This document shows, piece by piece, positions 56,025 through 64,000 of a stretch of 64,000 nucleotides of DNA. The notes under the pieces were generated by a model. It saw only the letters and a list, made by a program, of their open reading frames with translations, was not told the origin of the DNA and made no database searches. The position numbers were made by a program, and so were the translations under genes. Where the stretch lies: the NCBI GenBank assembly GCA_900473685.1, contig UCNE01000022.1, forward strand, positions 62,001 through 126,000, in the 5' to 3' direction. How positions within the stretch are numbered: the stretch's first letter is position 1; each line of letters begins with the position of its first letter. Origin of the DNA: Hyphomicrobiales bacterium (GTDB taxonomy: Bacteria > Pseudomonadota > Alphaproteobacteria > Rhizobiales > Rhizobiaceae).

Positions 56025-57648
56025 TCTGCTGTCCGTCAAGAATCTCAAGATCGAAGCGACCAGCTATCCGCCGGGCGAACCGCCAAAAACGGTAACCCTG
56101 GTCGAAAACGTCTCTTTCGACGTCCAGAAGGGCAAGGTGCTCGGGCTGATCGGTGAAAGCGGCGCTGGCAAGTCCACCATCGGCCTCTCGGCGCTCGCCT
56201 ATGGCCGTGGCGGGGCGGCAATCACCGGCGGTCAGGTCCTGCTGAACGGCAAGGACATCCTGACACTCGGCCGCGATGGTGTGCGCACCATCCGCGGCTG
56301 CAAGGTCTGCTATGTCGCTCAGTCGGCCGCCGCCGCCTTCAACCCGGCCCATAAGCTCGGCGAACAGGTGATCGAGGCGGCACTGCGCCACAAGATCATG
56401 ACCCGGCCGGAAGCGGAAAAGCGGGCGCTCTACCTCTTCAAGGTTCTCGGCCTGCCCACCCCTGAAACGTTTGGCGACCGGTATCCGCACCAGGTCTCCG
56501 GCGGCCAGTTGCAGCGCGCCATGACCGCGATGGCACTCTGCCCCAATCCGGAACTGATCGTCTTCGACGAGCCGACGACAGCGCTCGACGTCACCACCCA
56601 GATCGACGTTCTGGCCGCCATCAAGCATGCGATCGAAGAGACGCATACCGCAGCGCTCTACATCACCCATGACCTCGCCGTCGTCGCCCAGATTTCCGAT
56701 GACATCATGGTGCTGCGCCATGGCAAGACCATCGAATACGGAACGACAAAACAGATCATCGAAGCACCGAACGAGGACTATACCAGAGCGCTTGTCAGCG
56801 TCCGCCAGACCAAGCGTGAGGAAGCCAAGGACCAGACCAACACGCTTCTGAAGATCGACCATGTCAGCGCCGGTTATGCCAATGGCTTCAAGGTGCTGCA
56901 TGACGTCTCCATGCACCTGCCCAAGGGCCAGACGCTGGCGATCGTCGGCGAAAGTGGCTCTGGAAAGTCGACGCTCGCCCGCGTCATCACCGGCCTATTG
57001 CCGCCCTCCGAGGGCACGATCACCTTTGACGGCAAGGTCCTGCCGAAGGCGCTGAATGGGCGCAGCAAGGAAGAACTGCGCCGCGTGCAGATGATCTACC
57101 AGATGGCCGACACGGCAATGAACCCGCGCCAGACAGTGCGCGATATCATCGGGCGGCCGATCTCGTTCTACTACGGCCTGCATGGCGCGAAGAAGACCGA
57201 GCGGGTGAAGGAGCTTCTCAATCAGATCGAGATGGGCGACCGTTTCCTCGACCGCTATCCGGCCGAACTGTCAGGCGGCCAGAAGCAACGTGTGGCGATC
57301 GCAAGGGCGCTGGCGGCCAAGCCGGAACTGATCCTTTGCGACGAGCCGACCTCGGCGCTCGATCCGTTGGTGGCAGAAGGCATCCTGAATCTTCTTCTGA
57401 GGCTTCAGGAGGAAACCGCTGTTTCCTATGTCTTTATCACCCACGACATCGCTATCGTCCGCGCCATTGCCGACTCGGTCGCCGTCATGCACCGCGGCAA
57501 GCTGGTGCGCTTCGGCCCGAAGTCGAAAGTGCTGACACCACCCTTCGACGACTATACGGACCTGCTGTTGAAATCGGTTCCGGAAATGGAAATCGGTTGG
57601 CTGGAAAAAGTCCTGACCACCCGCCGGATGGAAAGCGCCGGAAACTGA
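56017..57648 (+). CDS. Fused two-domain oligopeptide-type ABC ATPase (DppD-DppF)
   Basis: 543 residues combining two NBDs that are separate proteins in most Dpp systems. Domain 1 (about 1-270): Walker A GESGAGKST, signature VSGGQLQRAMTAMALCPNP, Walker B VFDEPTTALD. Domain 2 (about 280-530): Walker A GESGSGKST, signature LSGGQKQRVAIARALAAKP, Walker B LCDEPTSALD. Both are complete, so both should hydrolyse ATP. It is the last gene of the operon; a hairpin without T run follows. Confidence 0.9.
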   Translation: MPDLLSVKNLKIEATSYPPGEPPKTVTLVENVSFDVQKGKVLGLIGESGAGKSTIGLSALAYGRGGAAITGGQVLLNGKDILTLGRDGVRTIRGCKVCYVAQSAAAAFNPAHKLGEQVIEAALRHKIMTRPEAEKRALYLFKVLGLPTPETFGDRYPHQVSGGQLQRAMTAMALCPNPELIVFDEPTTALDVTTQIDVLAAIKHAIEETHTAALYITHDLAVVAQISDDIMVLRHGKTIEYGTTKQIIEAPNEDYTRALVSVRQTKREEAKDQTNTLLKIDHVSAGYANGFKVLHDVSMHLPKGQTLAIVGESGSGKSTLARVITGLLPPSEGTITFDGKVLPKALNGRSKEELRRVQMIYQMADTAMNPRQTVRDIIGRPISFYYGLHGAKKTERVKELLNQIEMGDRFLDRYPAELSGGQKQRVAIARALAAKPELILCDEPTSALDPLVAEGILNLLLRLQEETAVSYVFITHDIAIVRAIADSVAVMHRGKLVRFGPKSKVLTPPFDDYTDLLLKSVPEMEIGWLEKVLTTRRMESAGN

Positions 57649-57661
57649 CCGGACAGAAACG

Positions 57662-57692
57662 CCTTCCCTTCATACCCCCATTGAAGGGAAGG
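57662..57692. other. Hairpin after the ABC operon
   Basis: Eleven-base arms CCTTCCCTTCA/TGAAGGGAAGG and a nine-base loop between convergent genes, with no T run. Probable 3'-end stabilising structure. Confidence 0.5.
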
Positions 57693-57701
57693 ATCACACG
57701 C

Positions 57702-58040
57702 TCATTTGGTGGTGCAGGCGACATCACCCAACCGCTGCATCGGCTGATTGTTCGCCATGACGGTCGTTTCGCCCTTGGCGGTGCAATCCGCCTTTTCCGA
57801 AGTCCCTGAACGCACCCGCACCAACGGCTGCCCCTCAATCATGATGCCCGGAACGATTTCGTAGAGATCGGCCGGGCAATTGACAACGTCCGACAGCCTG
57901 AGTGCCGGTGCACCGCCGATGAAGACGCTCGACGCACCCGACAGCGCGCAACCGGCAAGCGGCGAAGCATCCTCGCCGAGAACCGGCAAGGCGGACAGCC
58001 CGAACAGCTGCAATCCGGCGGCAACAATCTTCGGCATCAT
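57702..58040 (-). CDS. Small PAAR-like protein with signal-like N terminus
   Basis: 112 residues. After a hydrophobic start (about 1-22) there are two related stretches, SSVFIGGAPALRLSDVVNC and TTVMANNQPMQRLGDVACTTK. They resemble the PAAR repeat V-INGKPAARVGD-C. LAGC at residues 28-31 looks lipobox-like, but acidic residues come just before it. No type VI secretion gene is in the window. It lies between the ABC operon and the Xre-type gene. Possible roles are a cell-surface metal-binding spike-like protein or an orphan T6SS tip; neither is shown. Confidence 0.65.
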   Translation of the reverse strand: MMPKIVAAGLQLFGLSALPVLGEDASPLAGCALSGASSVFIGGAPALRLSDVVNCPADLYEIVPGIMIEGQPLVRVRSGTSEKADCTAKGETTVMANNQPMQRLGDVACTTK

Positions 58041-58116
58041 CCCGTCCTCCTGTCGTTATCGCCCGAACCCTACGACGAAACCAACGCCAGCGCGACCGGC
58101 AGCGCCTGATGCGCGT

Positions 58117-58911
58117 TCAGAAAATTTCCGGAACCGATAGGATGCCGGACGACGGGGCATCGAGATAATCCCTCACTGTCGCTGGCAATTGCCGTGCATT
58201 CTCCGGCAGCACGCCGCAGCGGGAAAGCACCTGCCGCTTGTCGGGATTTATGCCGAGATGGCGCCAGATGACCCGCGAGGCATAGGGCAGGTTTTCCTTG
58301 CGCCAGGAAACCCCCATGGTGACGCCGCGCAGATAGATCCGCTGGTGCACCTCAAACGGCATCAGGATCGTCTGCGACATCATCGGCTGCCGGCTGACGC
58401 TGCGTTCGGTAATGAAAACGCGGTTTCTCAAGAAAGCCGCCAGCCCGATATATTTCGAGTATTGCCGGATCTCATGGGCAGCATCGTGGATGCGCTCGAT
58501 CGATTTGACATGAACGGAGCCGTTTTCTTCAAGTAGCCGAGCACACGAGCAGACAACGAGACCCGGCCATGATGGCGAAAGATGGTAAGTCTGGAAGTAG
58601 CCCAGGTGACGGCGAAGCGACACCAGATCGCCCGGAAGCCCCTCCAGCAGAAGACCGCCATCGGCCTTTCGCTGTACGGGGCGCGTCATGCGCGTTTGGA
58701 ATTCGGGCACGGCAAGCGAAAAGTCCTGAGCCCCTATGCCGAAAAATGCTGCTATCCGGGCAAGATTATGCGCCGACGGCCGGGCTTCACCGGAAATGTA
58801 CCGGTTGAATTGCTGGCGGTTGATGCCAATGTCCCGGCAAATCTGCGAGATCGACGGCCGCGTAGCGCAGGCAAAACGCAGATTTTCGGTAAAAGCGTCA
58901 CTGCCCGGCAC
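58117..58911 (-). CDS. Xre-family transcriptional regulator with C-terminal effector region
   Basis: 264 residues with GTG start. An HTH_3 domain (about 10-70) has SISQICRDIGINRQQFNRYISGEARPSAHNLARIAAFFGI with a canonical turn. The rest (about 90-264) is a conserved but unnamed region, with an YFQTYHLSPSWPGLVV segment. It is divergent from the second binding-protein gene, and a pair of 12-base direct repeats 20 bp apart lies between them. It likely controls that gene and the CocE-type hydrolase. The effector is unknown. Confidence 0.82.
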   Translation of the reverse strand: MPGSDAFTENLRFACATRPSISQICRDIGINRQQFNRYISGEARPSAHNLARIAAFFGIGAQDFSLAVPEFQTRMTRPVQRKADGGLLLEGLPGDLVSLRRHLGYFQTYHLSPSWPGLVVCSCARLLEENGSVHVKSIERIHDAAHEIRQYSKYIGLAAFLRNRVFITERSVSRQPMMSQTILMPFEVHQRIYLRGVTMGVSWRKENLPYASRVIWRHLGINPDKRQVLSRCGVLPENARQLPATVRDYLDAPSSGILSVPEIF

Positions 58912-58938
58912 GAGTCGGTCCCTTTCGATTTTTGCATA

Positions 58939-58970
58939 GCGTAAAGTCGCTTAAAGCAGCGTCAAGTCGC
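58939..58970. promoter_or_regulatory. Direct repeats in the Xre-type/SBP divergent gap
   Basis: GCGTAAAGTCGC and GCGTCAAGTCGC, one mismatch, begin exactly 20 bp apart, two helical turns. They lie 28 bp before the regulator start and are a likely tandem operator for the Xre-type protein. Confidence 0.6.
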
Positions 58971-59037
58971 GAAATTGTGCTTGAGACGTTTCCCGTTACG
59001 TTTCTCTTCGAAAAACCAGTTACAAAGGGAACAGCGC

Positions 59038-60627
59038 ATGCGTGATTTCACCAAGAAGCCCGACAGTCTGATCGTCAGCGGCGGCGTCAATCGCCGGACG
59101 TTCCTCGGTGGCACGGCGGCACTCGGTCTTGCGGCCGGTTTCTCCGGCACGTTGATCGCCGGCAAGGCTCGTGCGGAAGAACCCAAACGCGGCGGCCACC
59201 TCAAGCTTGGCCTCAAGGGCGGCGCCACCACCGATTCGCTCGACCCGGCCACCTATAGCGGCTCGGTCCTTTTCACCATCGGCCACCTCTGGGGCGATAC
59301 GCTGGTCGAGTCCGATCCAACCACAGGCGCTGCTCTGCCTTCGCTTGCCGAATCCTGGACGCCGTCGCCTGACGCATCTGTCTGGACATTCAAGCTGCGC
59401 AGCGGCGTGACGTTCCACGATGGCAGCCCGCTGACCATTGCCGACGTGATCGCCACCCTCAAGCGTCATGCGGATGAGGGTTCGAAATCCGGCGCGCTCG
59501 GCCTGATGCGCTCGATCAAGACGATCGAAGACAAGGCCGGCGAACTCGTCCTGACACTGACGGAAGGCAATGCCGATCTGCCGCTGATTTTGACCGATTA
59601 TCACCTGATAATCCAGCCGGGTGGCGGCGTCAGCGACCCGACCTCGACAGTCGGAACCGGTCCTTACAAGCTGACCAGCTATGAAGCCGGTTTACGCTCC
59701 ACCTTCGAAAAGAACACCACCGATTGGCGCTCGGACCGTGGCTTCGTCGATAGCGTCGAAATCATCGTGATGAACGACAACACGGCGCGCGTCGCGGCGC
59801 TTGCATCCGGCCAGGTGCATTTCATCAACAACGTCGATCCGAAGACGGTGCCGATGCTCAAGCGCGCGCCGAAGGTCGAGATTTTGAAAACCGCAGGCAA
59901 GGGTTTTTACAGCTTCCTGATGCACTGCGATACAGCGCCGTTCGACAACAATGATCTGCGGCTGGCGCTGAAATACGCCATCGACCGTCAGGCCATTCTC
60001 GACCGCATCCTTGGCGGCTACGGCAAGATCGGCAACGATTATCCGGTCAACGAGAACTATGCGCTGGCACCGGAAGGGATCGAACAGCGCGCCTATGATC
60101 CGGACAAGGCGGCCTTTCACTACAAGAAATCCGGCCACGACCGGCCGATCCCGCTGCGCACCTCGGACGCCGCCTTTGCCGGCGCTGTCGATGCCGCCGT
60201 GCTGTTTCAGGAAAGCGCTGCCAAGGCTGGCATTCAAATCGAGGTCCAGCGCGAGCCGGAAGACGGCTACTGGACGAATGTCTGGAACGTCCAGCCATTC
60301 TGCGCCTCCTATTGGGGTGGCCGCCCAACGCAGGATTCGCGCTATTCGACATCGTACCTCTCGACCGCCGAATGGAACGACACCCGCTTCAAGCGCGAGG
60401 ATTTCGACAAGACCCTGCTTCAGGCACGCTCCGAGCTTGATGAAACCAAGCGCAAGGAGCTTTACCGCAGCATGGCACTGACGGTTCGCGATGAAGGCGG
60501 CCTCATTCTGCCGGTATTCAACGACTATGTGAACGCCGCCTCGGCTTCTCTGAAGGGCTTTGTCCACGACATCGGCAATGATCTTTCGAACGGCTATGTC
60601 GCCAGCCGCGTCTGGTTCGATAATTGA
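59038..60627 (+). CDS. Second oligopeptide-type ABC substrate-binding protein, Tat-like signal
   Basis: 529 residues, the same length as the protein at 52505 and colinear with it along the whole chain (for example IIVMNDNTARVAALASGQVH against IIVMNDATARMAALSSGQVH). The N terminus has NRRTFLGG with Arg19-Arg20, a Tat-type signal. AAAGGGAACA precedes the ATG. It has no permease of its own, so it probably delivers a related ligand to the 54094-57648 transporter. It is co-directional with the CocE-type gene seven bases downstream. Confidence 0.87.
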   Translation: MRDFTKKPDSLIVSGGVNRRTFLGGTAALGLAAGFSGTLIAGKARAEEPKRGGHLKLGLKGGATTDSLDPATYSGSVLFTIGHLWGDTLVESDPTTGAALPSLAESWTPSPDASVWTFKLRSGVTFHDGSPLTIADVIATLKRHADEGSKSGALGLMRSIKTIEDKAGELVLTLTEGNADLPLILTDYHLIIQPGGGVSDPTSTVGTGPYKLTSYEAGLRSTFEKNTTDWRSDRGFVDSVEIIVMNDNTARVAALASGQVHFINNVDPKTVPMLKRAPKVEILKTAGKGFYSFLMHCDTAPFDNNDLRLALKYAIDRQAILDRILGGYGKIGNDYPVNENYALAPEGIEQRAYDPDKAAFHYKKSGHDRPIPLRTSDAAFAGAVDAAVLFQESAAKAGIQIEVQREPEDGYWTNVWNVQPFCASYWGGRPTQDSRYSTSYLSTAEWNDTRFKREDFDKTLLQARSELDETKRKELYRSMALTVRDEGGLILPVFNDYVNAASASLKGFVHDIGNDLSNGYVASRVWFDN

Positions 60628-60634
60628 AAGCGGA

Positions 60635-62656
60635 ATGACAGAGATGGATAGCATGTCCAAACGCAGATTTAGCCTGATCGAGAACGAATGGATTGTTCTC
60701 GCCGACGGCACACGTCTGTCCGCCCGCATCTGGATGCCGGATGGTGCCGATGCGAACCCCGTTCCGGCCGTTCTCGAATACCTGCCCTATCGCAAGCGCG
60801 GCGGCACCAATGCCCGCGACGAGTCCACCTATCCGGTGTTTGCTGCCGCGGGCATCGCCGGCGTGCGCGTCGATATCCGCGGCTCCGGTGAAAGCGACGG
60901 CGTTATCGACGGCGAATATACACCGCGCGAACTGAGCGACGGTTGCGAGCTGATCGCCTGGATCGCCGCCCAGCCCTGGTCGAACGGCAATGTCGGCATG
61001 ATGGGCATTTCCTGGGGCGGCTTCAACTGCCTGCAGGTGGCCGCCCTCAAGCCGCCAGCGCTGAAAGCGGTGATCTCCATCGCCTCGACCGTCGACCGCT
61101 ACAATGACGACATCCATTACAAGAACGGCACCCATCTTTCGGCCCAACTCTCCTGGGCGGCGACCATGCTGGCCTATCAGTCGCGTTCGCCTGATCCGGC
61201 ACTGGTCGGCGACAAATGGAAAGAGATGTGGCTGGAGCGGCTGGAAAACGAGCCCTACTTCATGGAGGAATGGCTCCAGCATCAGCGCCGGGACGCCTTC
61301 TGGGAACACGGCTCGATCTGTGAGGATTTCGATGGCTTCCCGGTTCCCGCCATGGTCATCGCCGGCTGGGCCGACGGCTACCGCAACACCCCGATGAAGG
61401 CTGCCGAAGGTCTGGGCGGCAAGGTAAAGGCCCTGATCGGCCCTTGGGTGCACAAATATCCGCATTTCGCCTGGCCGAAGCCGCGCGCCGATTTCCATGG
61501 CGAGGCGATTGCCTGGTGGAACCATTGGCTGCGTGACGAGGAAACCGGCGTCGAGGCGCTGCCGCAGATGCGCGCCTATATCCTTGATGGTCCGAAACCG
61601 GCGCTGCGCCGCAATGCCGATCCCGGTTTCTGGATTGCCAAGAATGAATGGCAGCAGCCGGAGATGCAGACCTTCTATGTCGATCAGTTCGGCAGCCTCA
61701 ACGAGGGCATGCCGATTGCAGGCGCCCATGATCACAATATCTACCTGAAATCACCGCTCGATACCGGCACCGCGTCCGGCGAATGGTTCACCCTAAAGCC
61801 AGACGCTGAAATGGCTGGCGATCAGCGCAACGACGATGCCGGTTCGCTGACCTTCGAAACGGCACCGCTGACACAGGCGATGGATTATCTCGGCCAGCCA
61901 GTTCTGACGGTCGAACTGAGCTGCGATGCCGATTGGGCCAATCTTGTCGCCCGTGTCGTCGATGTCCATCCGGATGGCACCGCCACCCGCGTCACCTTCG
62001 GCGTGCTGAACCTCGCCCACCGCGACGGCAATGCCGAACCGAAACCAATGGAAAAGGGCAAGAAAGCCAGGATACAGCTGGTGCTCGACGCCTGCGGCTA
62101 TCGTTTTGGCGTGGGCCATCGCATCCGGCTGTCGCTTTCGACCGCTTACTGGCCGATGATCCTGCCCGCACCGTCCGATCCAGGCTTGACGCTTGACCTC
62201 GCCTCGCTGGGGCTGGCCTTGCCGAAGCTCGGCGAACATCGGCTCATCGCCATGCCGGAGCCCGCCAATCCCGATCCGCTGCCAAAATACATTGAGCGCA
62301 CAGTCGGAAGCACCAGCCGCCGGGTCGAGCGCGATATGAGCACCGGCCAGACGCACTACTATATCTACGAGGACGGCGGCCTGACAGAACATCCGGATAC
62401 CGGCCTCGCCACGCAGGATATCCGCGACGAAACGTGGACAATTGCCGCTGATGATCCACTGTCGATGATCGGTATCTCGACCTGGACCTGCGTCGCCAGC
62501 CGCGAAAACTGGTCGGTCAAGACCGTGTCGGTTTCGCGGATCGCCTGCACGGCGACCGAGTGGCTGACCTCGGCTTCCGTGACCGCTTTCGAAGGAGAAA
62601 CAAAGATCTTCGAAAAGACCTTCGACGAAACGCGCGTGCCCCGCGACTTCATGTGA
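60635..62656 (+). CDS. CocE/NonD-family serine hydrolase (S15-type)
   Basis: 673 residues. The alpha/beta hydrolase domain (about 15-300) has DIRGSGESDG and the nucleophile motif GISWGG; an Asp in GWADGY and the His in GPWVHKYPH complete the triad. A C-terminal beta jelly-roll (PepX_C, about 400-660) contains QPVLTVELSCDADWANLVARVVDVHPDG. Family members cleave esters or amides (cocaine esterase, X-Pro dipeptidyl-peptidase, glutaryl-7-ACA acylase). No signal peptide is seen, so substrate must be imported; the adjacent SBP suggests the pair acts together. Start chosen as ATG 60635; 60644 and 60653 are close alternatives. Confidence 0.86.
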   Translation: MTEMDSMSKRRFSLIENEWIVLADGTRLSARIWMPDGADANPVPAVLEYLPYRKRGGTNARDESTYPVFAAAGIAGVRVDIRGSGESDGVIDGEYTPRELSDGCELIAWIAAQPWSNGNVGMMGISWGGFNCLQVAALKPPALKAVISIASTVDRYNDDIHYKNGTHLSAQLSWAATMLAYQSRSPDPALVGDKWKEMWLERLENEPYFMEEWLQHQRRDAFWEHGSICEDFDGFPVPAMVIAGWADGYRNTPMKAAEGLGGKVKALIGPWVHKYPHFAWPKPRADFHGEAIAWWNHWLRDEETGVEALPQMRAYILDGPKPALRRNADPGFWIAKNEWQQPEMQTFYVDQFGSLNEGMPIAGAHDHNIYLKSPLDTGTASGEWFTLKPDAEMAGDQRNDDAGSLTFETAPLTQAMDYLGQPVLTVELSCDADWANLVARVVDVHPDGTATRVTFGVLNLAHRDGNAEPKPMEKGKKARIQLVLDACGYRFGVGHRIRLSLSTAYWPMILPAPSDPGLTLDLASLGLALPKLGEHRLIAMPEPANPDPLPKYIERTVGSTSRRVERDMSTGQTHYYIYEDGGLTEHPDTGLATQDIRDETWTIAADDPLSMIGISTWTCVASRENWSVKTVSVSRIACTATEWLTSASVTAFEGETKIFEKTFDETRVPRDFM

Positions 62657-63053
62657 TAACGGGTGCGGCCTCTGCCAGGGCCGCAATCGCCCGCTCCGCA
62701 TCATCAGCCGGCACGAAAATGTGGTCGTGGTGATAGGCCGCGACCACATTGGCGCTGATGCCATGCCGCGTCAGCGCCACCGCAACCGCCGCCGTCAAAC
62801 CAACCGCCTCCAGGGCAGAATGCACGGTCAGCGTGATGCAGCGCATCACAGGACCATAGGCCAGGCCCGCCTTGTCGGCATCAGCCTTGTCCAGAATCAG
62901 GGTCATCCCTTCATCCTCCCGGAAAAAGCCGATCGGCTCCAGCGAAAGCCAGCTGGCATCCTCTGCCGGAACGCTGCAATAGACATAGTCGCCCGGACGC
63001 AAATCCGGCCGCATCTCGTGCAAGAGCGTTTCGAGATCGGTAATGCCACTCAT
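62649..63053 (-). CDS. ACT-domain protein
   Basis: 134 residues. The first half (about 1-65) has LRPGDYVYCSVP and GMTLILDKADADKAGL. The second half (about 68-134) is an ACT-like ligand-binding domain, with ITLTVHSALEAVGLTAAVAVALTRHGISANVVAAYHHDHIFVP. It overlaps the tail of the convergent hydrolase gene by eight bases. Such stand-alone ACT proteins may sense amino acids. No enzyme domain is attached and its role is unknown. Confidence 0.82.
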   Translation of the reverse strand: MSGITDLETLLHEMRPDLRPGDYVYCSVPAEDASWLSLEPIGFFREDEGMTLILDKADADKAGLAYGPVMRCITLTVHSALEAVGLTAAVAVALTRHGISANVVAAYHHDHIFVPADDAERAIAALAEAAPVIT

Positions 63054-63256
63054 GTCTGTCCCCTCCTCAATCTCTGCCGGATCACACGGACGTGTGTCCT
63101 CATCTCCGGCCTGTCACTTTGGCGTTACGCACGCATTTGCGATTTGACCCGCCTGCCTCTGTTGGCCAGAGTTTGCTCATAAAGCAAGGCCGCATGTCGC
63201 TGCGATCGGTAGCGAGCTGCCCTGCCAGGGCCTAAGGCCATCGAAGGAGGACTAGC

Positions 63257-64000
63257 ATGCCGCAACTCGAAAAAGACAGGCTTTCGAAAACAACCAAACG
63301 CCCGCTCCTATTCGGGCTTGCAGGCGTGACGGCCATTGCCGCGGCAGTGTTTTCAATGTCCTCGACCTTCAGCAACGCCGCCGAAGAGGCCGTGGTCATT
63401 CCGCCGCCCGCCATCGATGAAGCCTCGACGGCCACAACGGAGAAAGCCGTATTTGCCGGCGGTTGTTTTTGGGGTGTTCAAGGCGTCTTCCAGCACGTGA
63501 AGGGCGTGAAGAACGCCGTCTCCGGCTATTCCGGCGGCGCCAAGGACACCGCCATCTACGAAACCGTCAGCGGCGGCGATACGGGCCATGCCGAAGCCGT
63601 CGAAGTCACCTATAACCCGAAGATGGTAACGTATGGCCAGCTGCTGCAGATCTATTTCTCGGTCGCACACAACCCGACGCAGCTGAATTATCAGGGGCCA
63701 GATCACGGCACGCAATATCGCTCGGAAATCTTCGCGACCAATGGCGAGCAGAAAAAGATTGCCCAGAGTTATATTGCCCAACTCGACAAGGCCAAGGTAT
63801 ATGGCGAGCCCGTCGTTACCAAGGTATCCGACATGGCTGCCTTCTACCCGGCCGAGGAATATCATCAGGATTTCCTGACGCTCAACCCGACCTATCCCTA
63901 TATCGTCTACAACGACATGCCGAAGATCGAGAATCTGAAAGCGCTGTTTCCGACCGAATTCAGCGCAAAACCCGTCCTCGTGCTGAAGGCCAAAGGCTGA
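63257..64000 (+). CDS. msrA: Peptide-methionine (S)-S-oxide reductase, membrane-anchored, one-cysteine type
   Basis: 247 residues, longer than the usual 170-215 because of an N-terminal membrane or signal segment (about 17-42) and a linker; it should act in the periplasm. The active-site motif AGGCFWGVQG holds Cys70, and GTQYRSEIF, GHAEAVEV and YHQDF are family motifs. This Cys is the only one in the protein, so the resolving cysteine of typical MsrAs is absent. Reduction must rely on an external thiol. GAAGGAGG lies just before the ATG. The stop codon is the last three bases of the window. Confidence 0.93.
   Translation: MPQLEKDRLSKTTKRPLLFGLAGVTAIAAAVFSMSSTFSNAAEEAVVIPPPAIDEASTATTEKAVFAGGCFWGVQGVFQHVKGVKNAVSGYSGGAKDTAIYETVSGGDTGHAEAVEVTYNPKMVTYGQLLQIYFSVAHNPTQLNYQGPDHGTQYRSEIFATNGEQKKIAQSYIAQLDKAKVYGEPVVTKVSDMAAFYPAEEYHQDFLTLNPTYPYIVYNDMPKIENLKALFPTEFSAKPVLVLKAKG

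Overview
The window looks like chromosomal DNA of a Rhizobium/Agrobacterium-type alphaproteobacterium. It is GC-rich, with tightly packed and often overlapping genes. It carries rhizobial hallmarks: a SahR-metF pair, a ugpBAEC operon, an FMN riboswitch in front of a second-type lumazine synthase, many ABC transporters, and RIME-like palindromic repeats built on CTTCTCCCC/GGGGAGAAG. I found no rRNA, tRNA, CRISPR array, insertion sequence or phage gene.

Layout. 0-9 kb is mostly housekeeping: a lytic transglycosylase, a Kef-type antiporter, an EamA transporter, a 25-residue membrane peptide, metF with its ArsR-methyltransferase regulator SahR and a perfect 22-bp palindromic operator, the ABC-F protein EttA, and an RNase T2 homologue with an altered second active-site motif. 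9-17 kb holds an alpha/beta hydrolase, an EamA transporter, a ThDP enzyme and the glycerol-3-phosphate importer ugpBAEC. 17-22.5 kb holds small metabolic genes, an L,D-transpeptidase, an FAD-dependent amine oxidase-like protein and an orphan ParA. 22.5-34.5 kb has a five-gene operon (glutamine-synthetase-like ligase, ALDH, Fe-ADH, amino acid permease, N-formylglutamate amidohydrolase-like) that suggests gamma-glutamylated amine or amino-alcohol catabolism. An RpiR regulator divides it from a polyamine-type ABC importer. An FMN riboswitch and ribH2 follow.

The most interesting part is 35-63 kb, which reads as an island for trimethylammonium compounds. The minus-strand operon at 35339-42732 encodes all five steps expected for ergothioneine breakdown to glutamate. 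These are a HAL-fold lyase whose MIO triad Ala-Ser-Gly is replaced by Cys-Ala-Asp (ergothionase), a diverged urocanate hydratase (thiourocanate hydratase), a DUF917 thiohydantoin desulfurase, a hydantoinase-like amidohydrolase and an N-carbamoyl amino acid hydrolase. A TfoX-N protein sits inside the operon. The divergent regulator is an unusual LysR protein with two helix-turn-helix domains whose linker is encoded by a RIME-like repeat read in frame. Next to it lies a carnitine/gamma-butyrobetaine cluster: a CdhR-like regulator, BKACE, an L-carnitine dehydrogenase-thioesterase fusion, an acyl-CoA dehydrogenase, an NDP-forming-type acyl-CoA synthetase and a CaiD-like hydratase. It leads to glycine betaine. 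It is followed by an oligopeptide-type ABC importer, a paralogous second binding protein, a CocE-type serine hydrolase and an Xre-type regulator. The window ends with an ACT-domain protein and a membrane-anchored one-cysteine MsrA.

Pathway assignments rest on gene content, visible motifs and recalled family knowledge. No database search or structure prediction was run.
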